DNA of 64,000 nucleotides from Sipunculus nudus (lineage: Eukaryota; Annelida; Sipuncula; Golfingiida; Sipunculidae): positions 17,775,101-17,839,100 of the forward strand of contig CM049319.1 of NCBI GenBank assembly GCA_026874595.1, read 5' to 3'. Below are positions 12,660-26,505 of this stretch, piece after piece. Below the pieces are notes generated by a model, which was given only the letters and a program-made list of their open reading frames with translations, ran no database searches and had not been told where the DNA came from. Each line of letters starts with the position of its first letter. Within the stretch, counting starts at the first letter, position 1. Made by a program: the position numbers and the translations under genes.

Positions 12660-14686
12660 TTTTATATATAGTGATAATGTAATGACGAAGCAAAGCTATA
12701 GACCTTCTTTGTGAGAGTGTTCATCAAATCCACATTAATTATTGTTAACCAAAATATTAAAAACTGATAAACAATCTTTCTCGCAATGCTAACATTTCAA
12801 CCATGCTCCACTTTCATTGTGTATAAATAAAGAAGGGAACTCGGTTTTCATAATCAGATGATATTAACACTGGGATTAATTCTTGATGATCCCATATCCC
12901 ATGGAATCCAGATGCTGTAATGCTCAATAGTGAAACATTTTAGTTGCGTTCTGATGTCATCTCTTAAATATTTTGCATTGCATACATATATTTAACTTTT
13001 GCATAATGCATTTATGTATTAAATAATGTGTAAAGTGATATTCTTCCTAATAAGACAATAGGTAATTCGTTTTAATTGTTTAAATTTTATTTATTAATTC
13101 ACTTGACAGAAAGAAACGTTTTGTAAAATTATTTTTCCAGTAAATATCAATATTTACATATTGCTTTTTCATGTGAGCTTATAGTATTTATTATGTATTC
13201 AAAAATGTTCCAGAATAAACACGTTCATTCATTTTGTCGTTCATGATTTTAATCCAAATGACAGCCGCCAAATAATGTAATTACAGAGACAATTTGACAA
13301 ACGGCTTTTCATTGTCCCGACAACACACACTGTTGCATCACATGTAGCAGGCCAATGATGGAAGTTAAGAAAAAAATAAGAAAATTATCACAAGTTTAGA
13401 CACGCCCATTTACAGGTATTATTTCAGTTGTCCAGTTAAGATGGAAGTGTCCAGGAGATCGTTGACCAGTAAATTAGGAGATAAGTATACAAGGTTGGTG
13501 TACAATTATTTTCATAAATGATTTCTTGAACAACATTTCGTTTAATAACAGCGTCAGTAATGTCACCACTTTAAACCATTAGTAAAATCATGATGACGGG
13601 GATGATTGACCTATCCTATCATACGAAAGAGTCCAGGAAGCAATATAACCCTGCAACATAATTATCGAATATCTTGTGTCATGTTATGCACTGTTTGAGG
13701 GTTGGACTACCTGTCTCAGATCAAAATTTGTTACAGTTCAAGGAAAACTGTTTTCATTTCATATGCTCATACTTACAAAACATTACTCATTCCGTGAAGT
13801 CCTTTTCACAAAACACCCCTGAATATGTAATTTGCCTTGAAACAAATCTTATTATTTTTTATAGTATTTTTATTTATATAGTTTTTGAGCTGACTACATT
13901 ACCCTTTTCATTAAATTTATACCTCAGCCATCCGTGAATTTAAAAACCCCGGTGCACTGTTGGCCGTAAATTCCAAAGCCCACAGACTATATAATCAGCT
14001 GAGTTGTACTCTTGGGAGTCCGATTTAGAGCAGTGTGACGTATATATTATACTTTTAAACTTACTGACAGTTAGAATTATATTCTCAAAAAGAGATACTG
14101 TTTCAGCCTTTTTTCTTAATGCATATAGGCGCCCCTATTGATCAAAGACAGCGTATTTTACTGCTGATATATGTAAGGGTATTATAATTCATTATTCAGG
14201 AATGTCTTTCTAACGGCAGGGGGCAACTAGTTTATTATAAGATCGACATCTGTATGATAAATATGAAATAAAAAGGAACAGTAATTATGCGTGAAATGAG
14301 AAACCTTGATAAAGCAAAACACGTGCATTAATACCAAATTACTCCAAATCGTGAATGGAAGACGGTCAAATACAAGTGACAAAGAAACAGATAAAAGGAT
14401 GGACCGGACGGGTTAGCCAAAAAGCAAAACTCTGACACAAGCTAAGCATTTAAGGATGATTTATTGTATTTTGATAGTCAGGGAGAACCCCTATATAAAT
14501 ACCACCGGTAAGACTATTGTCCCATCATGCAAGAATGACCCGGCCGTGGGCGGACAGCAAGGGTTGTTCCGAGGCCGTTTGCTCTGACAGGCTTCTACTG
14601 AGCTTATAGGGTAATAGGTGGGTAAATAGATTAGGTTTTGAGTGAGCGTGGCTGGGAGTTCAAGATACAATGTACCAGGGGTGAAA

Positions 14687-14754
<68 letters not shown>

Positions 14755-15255
14755 CTGAATACAAGAGAAAACATATTAAAAGAATATCTTTATATATCTG
14801 GAGATTGAACCTGTGGATTTACTGCACTTGAACCGTGTTATGCAATACGATTAACATTTCTGCATTTCAGGATACCAGCTCTTAATGATGTATGTTGAAC
14901 GTTATTCCATAAATGAATCGTCCGAAATAAGCATTAACAATATCATTTTATTTGAACAGTATATGAATTTGGTTTCAGGCTTCCAACGTGGGTTATATAA
15001 AATCGATATCAGATTACACGAGGGTCAGTTGACATGCATGGGGGTATCTGAAAGTCTTTATACCTGTCAAAATAACCTAGAATATGAAATAAATTGCTGG
15101 TGGGTCTATACTCACTGTAGTAAATTTTGTCTTCTTAAAAATTAGTTCAATTATTTTAAATAGCCGTGAATATCACGGCTAGTGGATATTCATTATAGTT
15201 GCAAAATCTAATCTGGTTAAACTGGTATAAGCTAAGAATATACTACGTAAAAACT
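12660..15255. other. No gene seen
   Basis: Unique AT-rich sequence. The ORFs at 13674 and 14885 (86-87 codons) show no family motif. Confidence 0.55.
14689..14753. repeat. (AT)n microsatellite
   Basis: About 32 uninterrupted AT units. Confidence 0.95.
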
Positions 15256-15259
15256 GGCA

Positions 15260-15600
15260 AGAGAATCTGACAGAGAGCTTTTAGCGCAGTGCAACATCTG
15301 TAAAGATCAGGCTTGAAGGTGCTCAGAACTCTGCTGCACGTGTCATTACACGTACTCAGAGCAGAGATCACATTAGCCATGTTCAGAAGGCATTGCACCG
15401 GCTACCAGTCAGTCAGAGAATCATATATAAAATCCCCTTGCTGACTTTAAAGGGTTGTGAAGGCTGGGTTTTAATCTGGTGATAGATCGTTCCCCCCCCC
15501 CCCCCCGCTTTTGGAATGCACTTAACCCAAAATAATGCAAGTCATCTTCACTTCTGAATTTCAAAAAGAACATGAAGACCACTCTGTTTAAGCAGCATAT
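15260..15600 (+). mobile_element. LINE retrotransposon remnant, C-terminal end of reverse transcriptase ORF
   Basis: The frame from 15312 to 15482 reads AQNSAARVITRTQSRDHISH, then a segment containing LHRLPVSQRIIYKIPLLTLK. This matches the QNxAAR...HWLPVxxRIxFK block downstream of the reverse transcriptase domain in CR1/jockey-like LINEs. After a stop and a poly-C run, another frame near 15555-15598 gives FKKNMKTTLFKQH, the usual LINE ORF ending (FKxxLKTxLF). The 5' part is missing, as expected for a truncated and decayed insertion. Confidence 0.8.
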
Positions 15601-15871
15601 ATATATATATATATATTCATATGAAGTGGGCTTGCCTTTCTTGGTCCCATAGATATAAGAAATCAAGAAGGTTTGATAGTATACATATCATTCTAATGAG
15701 GGCTAAAATTAAATAAGTTTGAAATTTATACTTCGGTTCTTGTTCTATTAACGCGGAAGAGCGATGACTGAATACTGTACTACTTATATGTATCGTTTTC
15801 GTATCGTCAGTGAAGTATTGTAATAATGTACCGTTTCAAGTTCATTCTTACAACATAAAGTGCCAAAACAG

Positions 15872-16036
15872 TCATGGTAAGGTTGCAGATTTATGACACA
15901 GAAAAAATATTTATGTTCGAGATCTCGAAATTTTTTTTCTATGTCAAATTCTGTTTGTGAGGTTTTATCTCGAGATCTCAAGATATTATCTCGAGATAAA
16001 AAAAAAATCTGTCATAAATCAGGTACCGTACCATGG
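15872..16036 (+). mobile_element. Small foldback element with GATTTATGACA arms
   Basis: The arms CATGGTAAGGTTGCAGATTT and, inverted, CATGGTACGGTACCTGATTT continue into TATGACA on both sides. The middle is built from TCGAGATCTCGA and TATCTCGAGATA palindromes, so the whole 160 bp can fold into one hairpin. Confidence 0.6.
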
Positions 16037-16304
16037 ACATATCCTTTAAAAACAAAAATAAAAAAGACAAAGGGTGAATGTCAGGCGGAATCAAAACTGC
16101 GCCCTCATTGGGGATCAATCTAGGTAAACCTGTACTACATGACAGTTGGATAATCTGTCAGTCTAAGGCAGGCCAGGATTATCCTTTAAGCGGTCGCGAT
16201 CAGGTGGCTGCACCGTTTAGACAGATCAGGGGCGTCTGGTGGGAAGGAATAGACTTCTGGTGGTGAACGATTAAGCTGTAAAGCCGTTTATATAAAAAAT
16301 CATG

Positions 16305-16367
16305 CGTGCATATATACGAAGGTGCATGAAAGTTTTAATTTTTTTAAATTTCTGACCGCATGTACAA

Positions 16368-16403
<36 letters not shown>

Positions 16404-16445
16404 GTATGTGCATGAAAGTTTAAATATTTTTTTAAATTTCTCACC

Positions 16446-16460
<15 letters not shown>
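16305..16460 (+). repeat. Tandem duplication containing an (AT)n array
   Basis: GTGCATGAAAGTTT, TTTTTTTAAATTTCT and ACCG occur twice, at about 16331 and about 16409, each followed by (TA)n. Confidence 0.7.
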
Positions 16461-16487
<27 letters not shown>

Positions 16488-16510
16488 TTATATATATTTA
16501 TATATATTTA
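16371..16510. repeat. Two AT arrays, the second with TATATATTTA units
   Basis: (TA)n at 16371-16402 and at 16448-16510, the latter ending in four 10-bp TATATATTTA units. Confidence 0.9.
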
Positions 16511-16994
16511 CGTGTGTCAATCGGGTTAGTGATTGACAGCCATGTCGATACGAAAACACGGTATAAATTATTATTTACCTAAATTCATCACTCCTGGCCT
16601 AATGTCATGATCATCGCTGATCACAGTCATGGTAATAGGATGGATGACCTTTGCGGAACAGTTTTCCATGACTTGGGTCAAAGTACGCTAAGGTATGACC
16701 TGTCAATCGAAAATAACGGTCAATACCAGTCATAAAACACGATTTTACACAAAAACATCGAAATAACCTCGTCTTGTCATCTTTTTTCTGGACCAATTGA
16801 TTATCAACGTAAAGTGTCTCTGGTACATAAGATTTTTTCCGGATGTGTCTTTATATAGCAAGAAGGAGATCGTTGATCTGCCATACCACATTAAATCAAT
16901 TATCGAACTTCGATAACAATTAAATTTAAAATTCCAGTAACTTGGGAAATAAAAGATACTGTAAATTATATATAAATATAATTTGGCATTTAGT

Positions 16995-16997
<3 letters not shown>

Positions 16998-17041
<44 letters not shown>
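16998..17041. repeat. (AT)n microsatellite
   Basis: About 22 AT units. Confidence 0.95.
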
Positions 17042-17043
<2 letters not shown>

Positions 17044-18420
17044 AGTGTATATTATATATGATTTATTAATCAACAAAAAAACATATATAGGACACAGATT
17101 ATTTAGTTTATATTATTTAGTATATATTATTCAACATGATTCATATAATATTTATTATTTCGTAGATATAATTATTATCTAATACATTTCATTTTACTGA
17201 TTGTATTAAAATAAGATGGGATGGATAGCATTATTACCGTAATGACATCGGTTTGAAAATAAATAAAATCCCACTAATCTGAATTTCAGATTAGCTTGTG
17301 TAATTCCCGTGTACCTGACTACTACCTGTCTGTTCTCTTCTGCGGATGGTTATAGACTAATGATTCTCTGCAAAGCCCCTATATTACAACCTATGAAATT
17401 CTTCAGTTTTTATTTCATGTTATTATTTTTCTTATACGGTTGATAGTTTATACATAAAATTATATGAAATAAAATGGTAAAAAAATCTAATAAAAGTAAC
17501 CCAAAATAAATAACTGGAGTATGCTTGGAGTTGCTATCATTAACTGATGCCAAGATTTGCCATAACATTTTTTTATAATTTATGGAAATCTCTATGTCGT
17601 TTACAGCGAATTGATATTGTCATATATATATCGTAATTTGTGGGTAAGTTCATGTCGTGTAGAGCAGCTTGATATTGTTTCATATATCCGTTACTTTTAT
17701 CCTATTTATGATTGGTTCACATGTACCCTGCAACAGCAGACATGTCTTCATATTAATCAGCGTAATGGAATGAAAAGAAACTACATATTACCTGCAGGCC
17801 AAGAGGACTTTGTAGCTTACAATATTTTGATATTTTCATAAACCTTTGATCGAATCTTGTAACCCTCTTCACTCAATGAAAACGGGTGTTTTACGGGACT
17901 CTGAGAAGAAAAACTACCAATCTCATGGAAGAAATTTTGTATACAATATTTTAATTAGATGGAACTCTCTTCGTTCGTGAATAAGTTTGAAATGTGGGGG
18001 AGGCTAACATTTTTCTCTATATTTTAAGTACTATTATTATGCAGAGAGACCGGAAGCTTGGCAGATTCAAAATATGACATGACAATTTTGACCCATTCAC
18101 AAAATTAATTATAATTTAACGAATACAAGTTTTAAATTGTTGTCAAAGGTAATTAAATTCTGAAAAGGTAGTTTCTAAATGTTGATTAAAATATCGAAAT
18201 GCCAACATTTAAGTGATATTGATTATAATATTTTGAAAAGTGACTTTTCGTCAATTCTTTGATAACAAAAAAAATATGCAATCATGAGTTTAAAAGAGGA
18301 ACTGAATCATTATACAACACAAATATGAGAACAAAAAGTGCCTCAGAGCAACTTCACATAATATTACATAATTACATACAAGAGCGCTCTTTCGGAGAAT
18401 ACCAATAACCAATAACCAAT
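17042..18420. other. No gene seen
   Basis: AT-rich sequence between the (AT)n array and the 2-kb minisatellite. Confidence 0.6.
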
Positions 18421-20445
18421 AACACAGAACCAGGACGAACGTGCAGGACCAGAGAGAGACACGCTATCTAAGGGAGGACCAAACGCACAGACCAGAGACA
18501 TGCACGCTGTCTAAAAGAGGACCATACATACAGAACCAGGGGAGGTACGCTATATCAGGGAGAACTAAACGCACAGAATCAGAGGGAGGCACGCTGTCTA
18601 AGAGAGGACGTAAAGTCACAGTTGCACAGGGAGGCACGCTATCTAAGATAGGACCAAACATACCGGACCAGCGAGAGGCACGCTATTTAGGAGAGGACAT
18701 AGCGCACGGGACCAGAGAGAGGCACGCTATCTAAGAGAGGATTAAACGCACAAAACCAGATAGAAACACGCAACCTAGGAGGGGACACGCTATCTAACAG
18801 AGGACTAACCGCACAGAACCAGAGACAAGCAAGCTATCTAAGAGAGGAAAAGTCGCACCGAACCAGAGAGAGGCACGCTATCTAAGGCAGGACCAACCAC
18901 AGATCATGAGAGAGGCACCTTATCTTAAAGAGAAAAAAACGCACAGAACCAGAGAGAAGCATGCTATCTTCGAGAGGACAAAATTCACAGAATCAGAGAT
19001 AAGCACGCTATCTAACAGAGGACAAAGCGCACAGATAAAGAGAGAGGCACGCTATCAAAGAGAGGACCAAACGAATAGAGCAAGAGTGAGGTGCGATATC
19101 TAAAAGAGGTCCGAACGCACAGATCAAGAGAGAAGCACCTTATCTAAGAGAGGACCTAACGCACAGAACCAGAGACAAGCACGCTATCTAAGAGAGGAAA
19201 AGTCGCACCGAACCAGAGAGAGGCACGCAATCTAAGGGAGGACCAACCACAGATCAAGAGAGAAGCAGCTTATCTTAAAGAGAGAAAAAAACGCACAGAA
19301 CCAGAGAGAAGCATGCTATCTTCGAGAGGAAAAAAATGCACAGAACCAGAGAGAGGCACGCTATCTTCGAGAGGACCAATTTCAGAGAAACAGAGAGGGG
19401 CACGCTGTCTAAGAGAAGACCAAACGTACAATACTAGCGAGGCATGCGGTCTGAGAGGCACGTTGTCTAAGAGAGTACCAACCGCACAGAACAACAGAGA
19501 TGTACATTGTTTAAGAGAGTACCACACGTACAGAAAACCAAAGAGGCACGCTGTCTCAGAGCAGACCACACGTACGGAACGAGAGAGAGGACCACACGTA
19601 CAGAACCACAAAGATGCACGTTATCTCAGAAAATACCATACATAAAGTACCACAGACAGGCACGCTGTCTAAGAGAGTACCACACGTACAAAACAACAGA
19701 GAGGCACACTGTCAAAGTGAGTACAATACGTACTGAACAATGGAGAGGCACGCTGTCTTAGAGAGCGCAACACTTACAGAAAAACAGAGAGGCACACTGT
19801 CTAAGAGAGTACCATACGTACAGAACAACAGAGAGGCACGCTGTCTCAGAGAGCACCACACGTACAGAAAAACAGACACGCTGTCTCAGAGAAGACCACA
19901 TGTACAGGACTAAAGAGGCAAGCTGTCTAATAGAGGACCACACGTATAGAACCACAGAAAAGAAGGCAGTCCGTCTCAGAGATGACCAAAAGCACAGAAC
20001 GAGAGAGCGGTACTGCTTTTAAAGAGAATACCAAACAAACAAAACCATAGAAAGGCGTGCTGTCTAAGAGAGGACAACACGCGCGAAACGAGAATAGGAC
20101 CACACGTACAGAACCACAAAGAAGCACGTTGTCTTATAGAATATCATACATAAATTACCACAGAGAGGCACACTCTCTAAGAGTGGACCACACATATAGA
20201 ACCACAGAAAAACAGGTACGCTGTCTTATAGAGAGGACCAAACGCAGGGAACGAGAGAGCGGCGCGCTGTTAATGAGAGTACCGCACGTACAGAAAACAG
20301 AGAGGCACGCTGTCTCAGAGAGGATCACACATACAGAAAAACAGGCAGGCTGTCTCACAGGACCATACGTATAGAGACAACAGAAACTCATGCGTTCTCA
20401 GAGGATCACACATAGAACCAGTAAGGCACGCTGTTTCAAGGGGGT
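18421..20445 (+). repeat. 2-kb minisatellite, unit about 42 bp, close to 48 units
   Basis: Unit of the form GCACGCTATCTAAGAGAGGA followed by CCAAACGCACAGAACCAGAG and AGAG. The left half (to about 19480) favours CTATCTAAGAGAGG and CGCACAG; the right half favours CTGTCTCAGAGAG and CACACGTACAG, so there are two subfamilies. A block at about 18795-18980 is nearly repeated at about 19150-19337, an offset of about 356 bp. Both strands show only broken ORFs of up to about 113 codons. Confidence 0.9.
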
Positions 20446-22727
20446 CAACTGCATCGATTACTAAGAGATAAATAGACATCCAGATGCATGCACTATAAAC
20501 ATACAGAGTGGCACTCCGTCACAAATGTAAATATAGAGAGACATCTCTGTCAGACAACCCAGACTCACTTACTAAATTATGATATGGTTTTCATTTTATT
20601 CAAAAAAAATATTCGATGAACTTAAAATATGCACACTCTCTTCATAAATACTGTTCTCATCCACCTAGCACAGGAATAACTGCTAATTGGCATCTGATTA
20701 CAGCTGATTGATTGGGAGTATAGTTTAAAAGATTTATGAATCGTTCAGTACAATGAGACATTCCATTGGTAGGCAGTATATTATTCATTTATAAAGCTTT
20801 TCAATAGATACGGATAGAACACTCAGTGGTAGCAAATGATATAAACCGGAAAGACACGACACGCCATTGAAAAGAAGCGGCGGGTAACCGAGATGCTCCA
20901 TTCTTTGATATCCGCATATGATATGGCTGAGACAATGCAAGAATGAAACCTTCCCAACGAACAAAAGGGTGGCCATTGTAATGTTTCATAGGGGAAACCC
21001 TAAGATGCATATTTCCTAATTAATTGTGAAGACAAACAAGATAAAAACTGAAAGGTTTCAGTTTGTCAGTACAGTCACATGGTTGGCCACGTGATCGGAT
21101 GCATCCTGAACAATATATTTTGGACAAAAGAGGGCGCCACTAACATACGGTGTTTCTGCACCTTGACGTGTTATTGATCACACCCGGCTTGCCTGGCAGT
21201 TTATATTTCAACGAGCGCAGTTGGCCCCTGTGTGTGCAGTTGTGTATGGATAATGTGCAGTTGTAATTCTGTGAATGTGCAATTCTAAAATATATAGTTG
21301 TCTTCCCGTCATAGACTGTAAATCCACATTTATACCCATGAGAGTATACTTGAATTTTATTGATCACTCATATCAAGATTATACGCCACATAGAATAAAT
21401 TATAATAAGTTTATTCAGGAAAAGGCCTCAGGCCCACAGTTCCAAAAAAGAAACATCAACATAGTAATACAATATAGATATTAAATTATTATATACGCCA
21501 TATAATTGGCTCTGATATAAGTTTGCGAACGTTCTGTTTTATTCAGTCTTTATGTTTTGTCGTATTTTCATTCATAATCTATTCATAATATCCATATCAT
21601 ATAAATAAGCAACAAAAAACTGGAGATCAACTGGAAATGGGTCAACCTTAAAATTACAAGGCATCTGTCTCTAATGACCCTTGACCCTTGACCTTTGTCC
21701 TTTGACCTTCCACTCCTTTATAAATTGCTCCTATATAAGCCTCATTTTATGCTGACATGGAACTTGAACAATTAATGTAAACAATAAATACATGAATTAA
21801 TACATACAAATATACTTATTCATAATATGACATTATGTATAAGATAATACTCTTTAGAAAATATGGACAAAAATGTCTGTATTGTCAATACAGAAATACA
21901 ATTATTTCCATAATGTAAAATTTCAATTTAAACGGCTGATTACCGAAGTTAAAACCTTTGGGGTATTAGTAAACATAAATGCTTTTATGATAACAAGTCA
22001 CACAAGTAAATATCAAGTAATATATATATATATATATATATATATTGCAAGTAACAACTGATACGTTTTAAAGCATGTTTGGTGAAGCGAGAGGATACTG
22101 AAGTGATACGTTTGAAATATTTGCCCTAAGTGGTAGTGAATAGTGCGAGCGGTTTTTCTGTGGAGAAACATGACCGTAAGTGCTCCGTAAAAATGCTGCC
22201 CATCACAGCGCGGAGGTCAACAATTAGAAAACAGATTCATCCCTTGGTATGAGCAGCGTTAGACAGACCATACAACTACTCTCTGATGGCGTTTTCCCAG
22301 GAGAGGTCACCGAGGTTGAGAGCGACCATTTATCACACGGCTCACCCAGACATGGACGGAGCCCCGGCCAGTATTTCTTTTTGTGTGGCTGATAGGAGCA
22401 TCGATGCAGGCAGAGAAACGTGAAACTTAAATTGTTATCGGGTCCTGTTCATTTTCATTATGATTACAGGTATTATCTGTTATCGTGCTCCCCAATGTCG
22501 ATCTCTGGTCACGAAGGTAACTGTTCTTTGGTTCGAAGTCGAGGAGACGTGCTTTTGCTGCTCAAGACGAATGTTATTTGTCAAGCTGTAATTTATGGAA
22601 GGAAACATTTTATGCAACTAAGTGGCACTGATATAGTTTGATGGCAATGTTAATGTAATAATATTACTATCTTCACCAACATGTTGCATTCATCCATATT
22701 TATTTTTATATTAAAAGTATAATTATG
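20446..22727. other. No gene seen; GC-balanced patch at 22100-22420
   Basis: Mostly unique sequence. The patch near 22.2-22.4 kb is less AT-rich and could be conserved non-coding DNA, but nothing coding is recognised. Confidence 0.5.
22018..22046. repeat. (AT)n microsatellite
   Basis: About 14 AT units. Confidence 0.95.
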
Positions 22728-22808
22728 ATAATTATTATAATAATTATTATTTTTTTAAAGATTATGATTATGATTATGATTATGATTATTATTATTATTA
22801 TTATTGTT
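22728..22808 (+). repeat. ATT/ATG trinucleotide tract
   Basis: ATTATGATTATGATTATTAT-type repeat. The open frame across it on the minus strand is poly-isoleucine and not a gene. Confidence 0.8.
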
Positions 22809-23065
22809 ATTATAAATTGTGGTAGCAATAAACAACAAATTGAAAATAGCTCTAGGCAACTGATGACTATGACATAATAGCTTACAGTATCAGTGTACTT
22901 ATATTTCATCAAAAACGTTTCTGGTTACACACAAAAAACGCATATACCACCATTTTCATCAAAATCCCACTCATTCACACTATCGCCAGTTTAAAAAATT
23001 GTTTTCGGCTTCTGTTTATAAACATTATCCAGTAGAAGGATCCGCCATGTTTTCATTTGTTCCCG

Positions 23066-23520
23066 TATGCATCATCACCGCCATCATAATTATCATCATC
23101 ATCATCATTTTCATCATCGTCTCAACATCATTATCACCACCACCATCTCATCATCTACATCATCATTATCATTTTCATCATCATCTCAACATCATGATCA
23201 TCACTATCATCATCACCACCACTATCACCCCCTTCGTCACGGTCACTTATTCCCACTTCATTGCCACCATCACCAGCATTACCACTTACATCATCATCAT
23301 CACTCTCATTATCACCATTACCATCATCATCATCATCACTGTCATCATCACTTTCATCATCATCGTAATCACTGTCACCGTCTCCAACCCATCATCACCA
23401 TCTACAACTTTACCAACAGCATTACCAACATCGTCATCCCAATCACGAGCTTCCTTTCCACTCTCATCACAATCATATCATCACAACCATCATCACTAAC
23501 TTCATCCTCATTAACATCTA
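23066..23520 (+). repeat. Long imperfect ATC/CAT trinucleotide tract
   Basis: About 450 bp of CATCATCAC/ATCATCATT variants on one strand. Two overlapping open frames (166 and 157 codons) encode runs of isoleucine/threonine or histidine and follow from the repeat period. Confidence 0.85.
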
Positions 23521-24945
23521 AAAATCTAAACCAGTTTTAGTGAAAGTTGTCGGTGAAACCCAGAATAAACATTACATTACGACTTATAACTTAACGTCCG
23601 GTGGGCTCGGTTCTGGCTTTGAGTAATCAAGCATATGCGTAATACCTTTGTGTCTTCCCAAGGTCCTTAAGGGTATGTAGAGATTAAAATTAAAAAGCCA
23701 ATAGGATCATACAACCATTTTCCAGAGATGAAACACCAATCAGGAAACAAAAGACCGAAAGACGTCATGCATGCGTCTTTACTGATGTTCTTTAATGAAA
23801 AATTCGCAGTGGTTGCTTCTGTAACTTATTATTCCTAGCGCTCACAAAGCCACATGCACACCCGACAATAGGTCATGTTTGATGAGGAATTGATAAACAA
23901 GCTGGCGGGGTTAGTCGGCAAATCTGCTTTAATGTTCGGATGATGAGGCGAAACGTTTTTGTATTGTGTGAGATGTTAATCAGAGTCTAGAGTGTAGATT
24001 AATTATTGACTTTTTTTTGTAGTCCACTAGGAAATTATCTTCAGTCAAGCTGACTAAGACGCGTACTGAGGACTTCTTCCAGAACCAGACATTACTTAAC
24101 ATCTCAATAAAAATGTCTGCATGGTCGTTTATTTTCAAATATTTGCTTCCTTAAAATACAGTTCTAAAGTTTTCTGTTTGGTTCATGAAAACGCCAACAG
24201 TGAGGTCAAAAGAAATAGACATTTTGTCACACAGAATTTGTATATTGAGGAAAATTAAAGGTGTTTTTTTTAATGAAAAATACATCTAAACGTGCCGGTT
24301 TTTGGTGTGGAAAAATAACATCATCCCTTGTGGACATTTCATCTATTGATTTTGGTTCACAAACGTTGCTTGATTCTCGTCTCCCTTTTAAAAGAGATAG
24401 GCGTGACATCACGCATGTGTGTCTATAATGATAGGTGTTAACACGGGGTGCACCGAACAACTTCAAGAACTTCCAAGCAGGTCTGTCTTCTCTATGAAAT
24501 CGCAGACGATTGCCTGTAACCGGTTTCGTTTTTTTTTTTTTCACACAAACAATAAACCCTATGGAAAAACACTGTGTCTTTTATCTTGTAGCATATATGC
24601 GTATTTTAAGGGCTTTCCTTATTTCCTTATTCCTGCTTTTCATATCATGCTTTGTTAGTTTTCAAATTACGACAGCTAATATAAATATAAGCTACATCCC
24701 AGAATTTAGTTTCAAAATTGAGGTAGAAAATAAAAAATAGAGGAAAATGTATCTGTTTGTTTATCACCTTATTATCTCTCTTATATAGAACTTTTTTCCC
24801 CACAGGAACTGTAGTTGAGCAGTTCCAACGGGGCGCAGGAACAAGAAAACTTTGTTTTTTTTTAATAAATATATACAAATAACAGACTTAACATGACATA
24901 AAACATACAAAATATTACATAAGTACAAAAGCACGAATGTTAAAC
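23521..24945. other. No gene seen
   Basis: Unique AT-rich sequence. The ORFs at 24227-24544 (minus) and nearby show no family motif. Confidence 0.55.
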
Positions 24946-24949
24946 GAAA

Positions 24950-25155
24950 TGCAAACACAAGAAAAACTGAGGCAGATCCAGGATTTAAGAAAAGGAGGGG
25001 TCCAACCCAGGAAGACTATTAACGAAACCAAAAAAACGTCCGGAATTCCGGAAAAGGGGTGTCAAGACGGTAAAAATTGGTCAGAAATCCTTAAAAAAAA
25101 GGTTGTGGTGGCTGGAAGGGGGGGGGGTCTGGACCCCCTGGATCCGCTCCTGAAA
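24950..25155 (+). mobile_element. hAT-like non-autonomous element, best-preserved copy
   Basis: Ends are GAGGCAGATCCAGGATTTAA and CTGGATCCGCTCCTG in inverted arrangement. The interior has GGGGTCCAACCCAGGAAGAC, GGTCAGAAATCCTT and a G run before TCTGGACCCCC. No ORF of transposase size. Confidence 0.65.
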
Positions 25156-25518
25156 AACGTGATTACATAACTACTTCTCAGGGAATTATAACTGTCATAT
25201 TATTAAGAGTCTTTATTTAGAACTTTATATCTATTTCTTGATAAGTTTGAGGTACTGGAAAATAACAGATAATCTTTCCTTTTTTAATAGGAATGTAACA
25301 GAGTAGATTTGACCATTTTTTTGTAATACTGGGGGAGCTTTCCTCTCTTTGTTGCTTTAATTTTTTTCTATTGTGTAGACTTTATTAAAGCTGTCCATTC
25401 ACATATACCTTTTGAAAAAAAAATTATGTGATTTCTGACTTCCTCCTTGTATATATCAATGATCTAAGGGTAATTATGGTTGTAAAAAATTACAATAAGG
25501 CCTTCGTGAAGGATGTAT

Positions 25519-25835
25519 AAATTTGTTTATCAACAGCATGTAATCTAAGGTGGTAGGTTGCATAGATGCGGAGGTAGAAAGGTCACTTTGCAAAAACGCC
25601 GTTTGCAAAGCTTTAGCTTGTCTGACTTGCTGCCAGATGCCCTTGTTGAATTTGTTTTGATTATTTTGGAGGGCCCCCCCCCCCCAACTTATGATAAACA
25701 CGTTGATATAAACAAAACATGCAGCCTGCGGTGATATCCACGTTTTCTGGCCTTTTTTTATAAAAGCTCTTAGGGACTGCCTTTAGTTTATAAAGGTCAG
25801 ACAGGTGATTGGGCCCTGTAATGTTGGTTTCTTTT
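25519..25835 (+). mobile_element. Dispersed repeat family D, copy 2
   Basis: Contains CTAAGGTGGTAGGTTGCATA, GCCAGATGCCCTTGTTGAAT, TTTGATTATTTTGGAGGGCC, a poly-C run, and TTCTGGCCTTTTTT, matching the copy at 52040. Confidence 0.65.
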
Positions 25836-26339
25836 TGTAACATATTTTTGAATAACTAACAAAAAAAACATTAAAATAACACCCACAGTACAGCTTTGTA
25901 GACACAGGTTTTCTTATTGCCGGGGTTCATGGGCTATGAGACTCAGGGAGAACGCTCCCCCCCCCCCCCTTCCTATTTATGAGAACATTATCAATGAGAG
26001 TTGATCATTTTCTAATCATATCATTAATAAACTTTGCCTGTTTCCATGAATTACCTTACGTATTACACAAGAAGAATATAGAGCGCCACCTATGCACACA
26101 GTCATGCATAACAAACTTTTCCCTGTATTTTTTCTCTATGGCATTCAGCTGGCCTTTGCTAGTTCACTCTAGGTCTCACAAGATCCGCTGTTTGATGTTA
26201 CTAAACAATTTATCGTGTGGGGTTACTAAACAATTACTAAACAATTTATCATGTTGGGTGAAGGTAGTAAATCAAGGACGACCGCCTTCCTACATTCTTA
26301 AAGAGTGCATACACTTATTATACTAATATTTAAAACGTA

Positions 26340-26505
26340 ACCTCTATAATATGGGTACCCCTGGGACTGGGCCAACCTGCCCACTTTCTAGAGGTATACC
26401 CACGGACCACAACACAAAAATAAGGCGGAGAGTAGCCGGGACTGAGGCAAACTGCCTATAGTATAGAGGTGTCCACTTTATGGAGGTGGCTACTTTAAGA
26501 GGTTC
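26340..26505 (+). mobile_element. Short inverted-repeat element with AACCTCT ends, copy 2
   Basis: Left AACCTCTATAATATGGGTAC, right GCTACTTTAAGAGGTTCC. The internal CTTTCTAGAGGTATACCCAC and TATAGAGGTGTCCACTTTA repeat the same theme. Boundaries are approximate. Confidence 0.4.

Noticed and set aside
18441-20391. ORFs of 60-113 codons on both strands of the 42-bp array, and its resemblance to a CRISPR array
   Set aside because: A 42-bp period keeps frames open by chance. There are no unique spacers between identical repeats and no cas genes, and the context is eukaryotic.
22999-23540. Overlapping 166- and 157-codon ORFs
   Set aside because: Translations of an ATC/CAT trinucleotide tract; open in more than one frame because of repetition.
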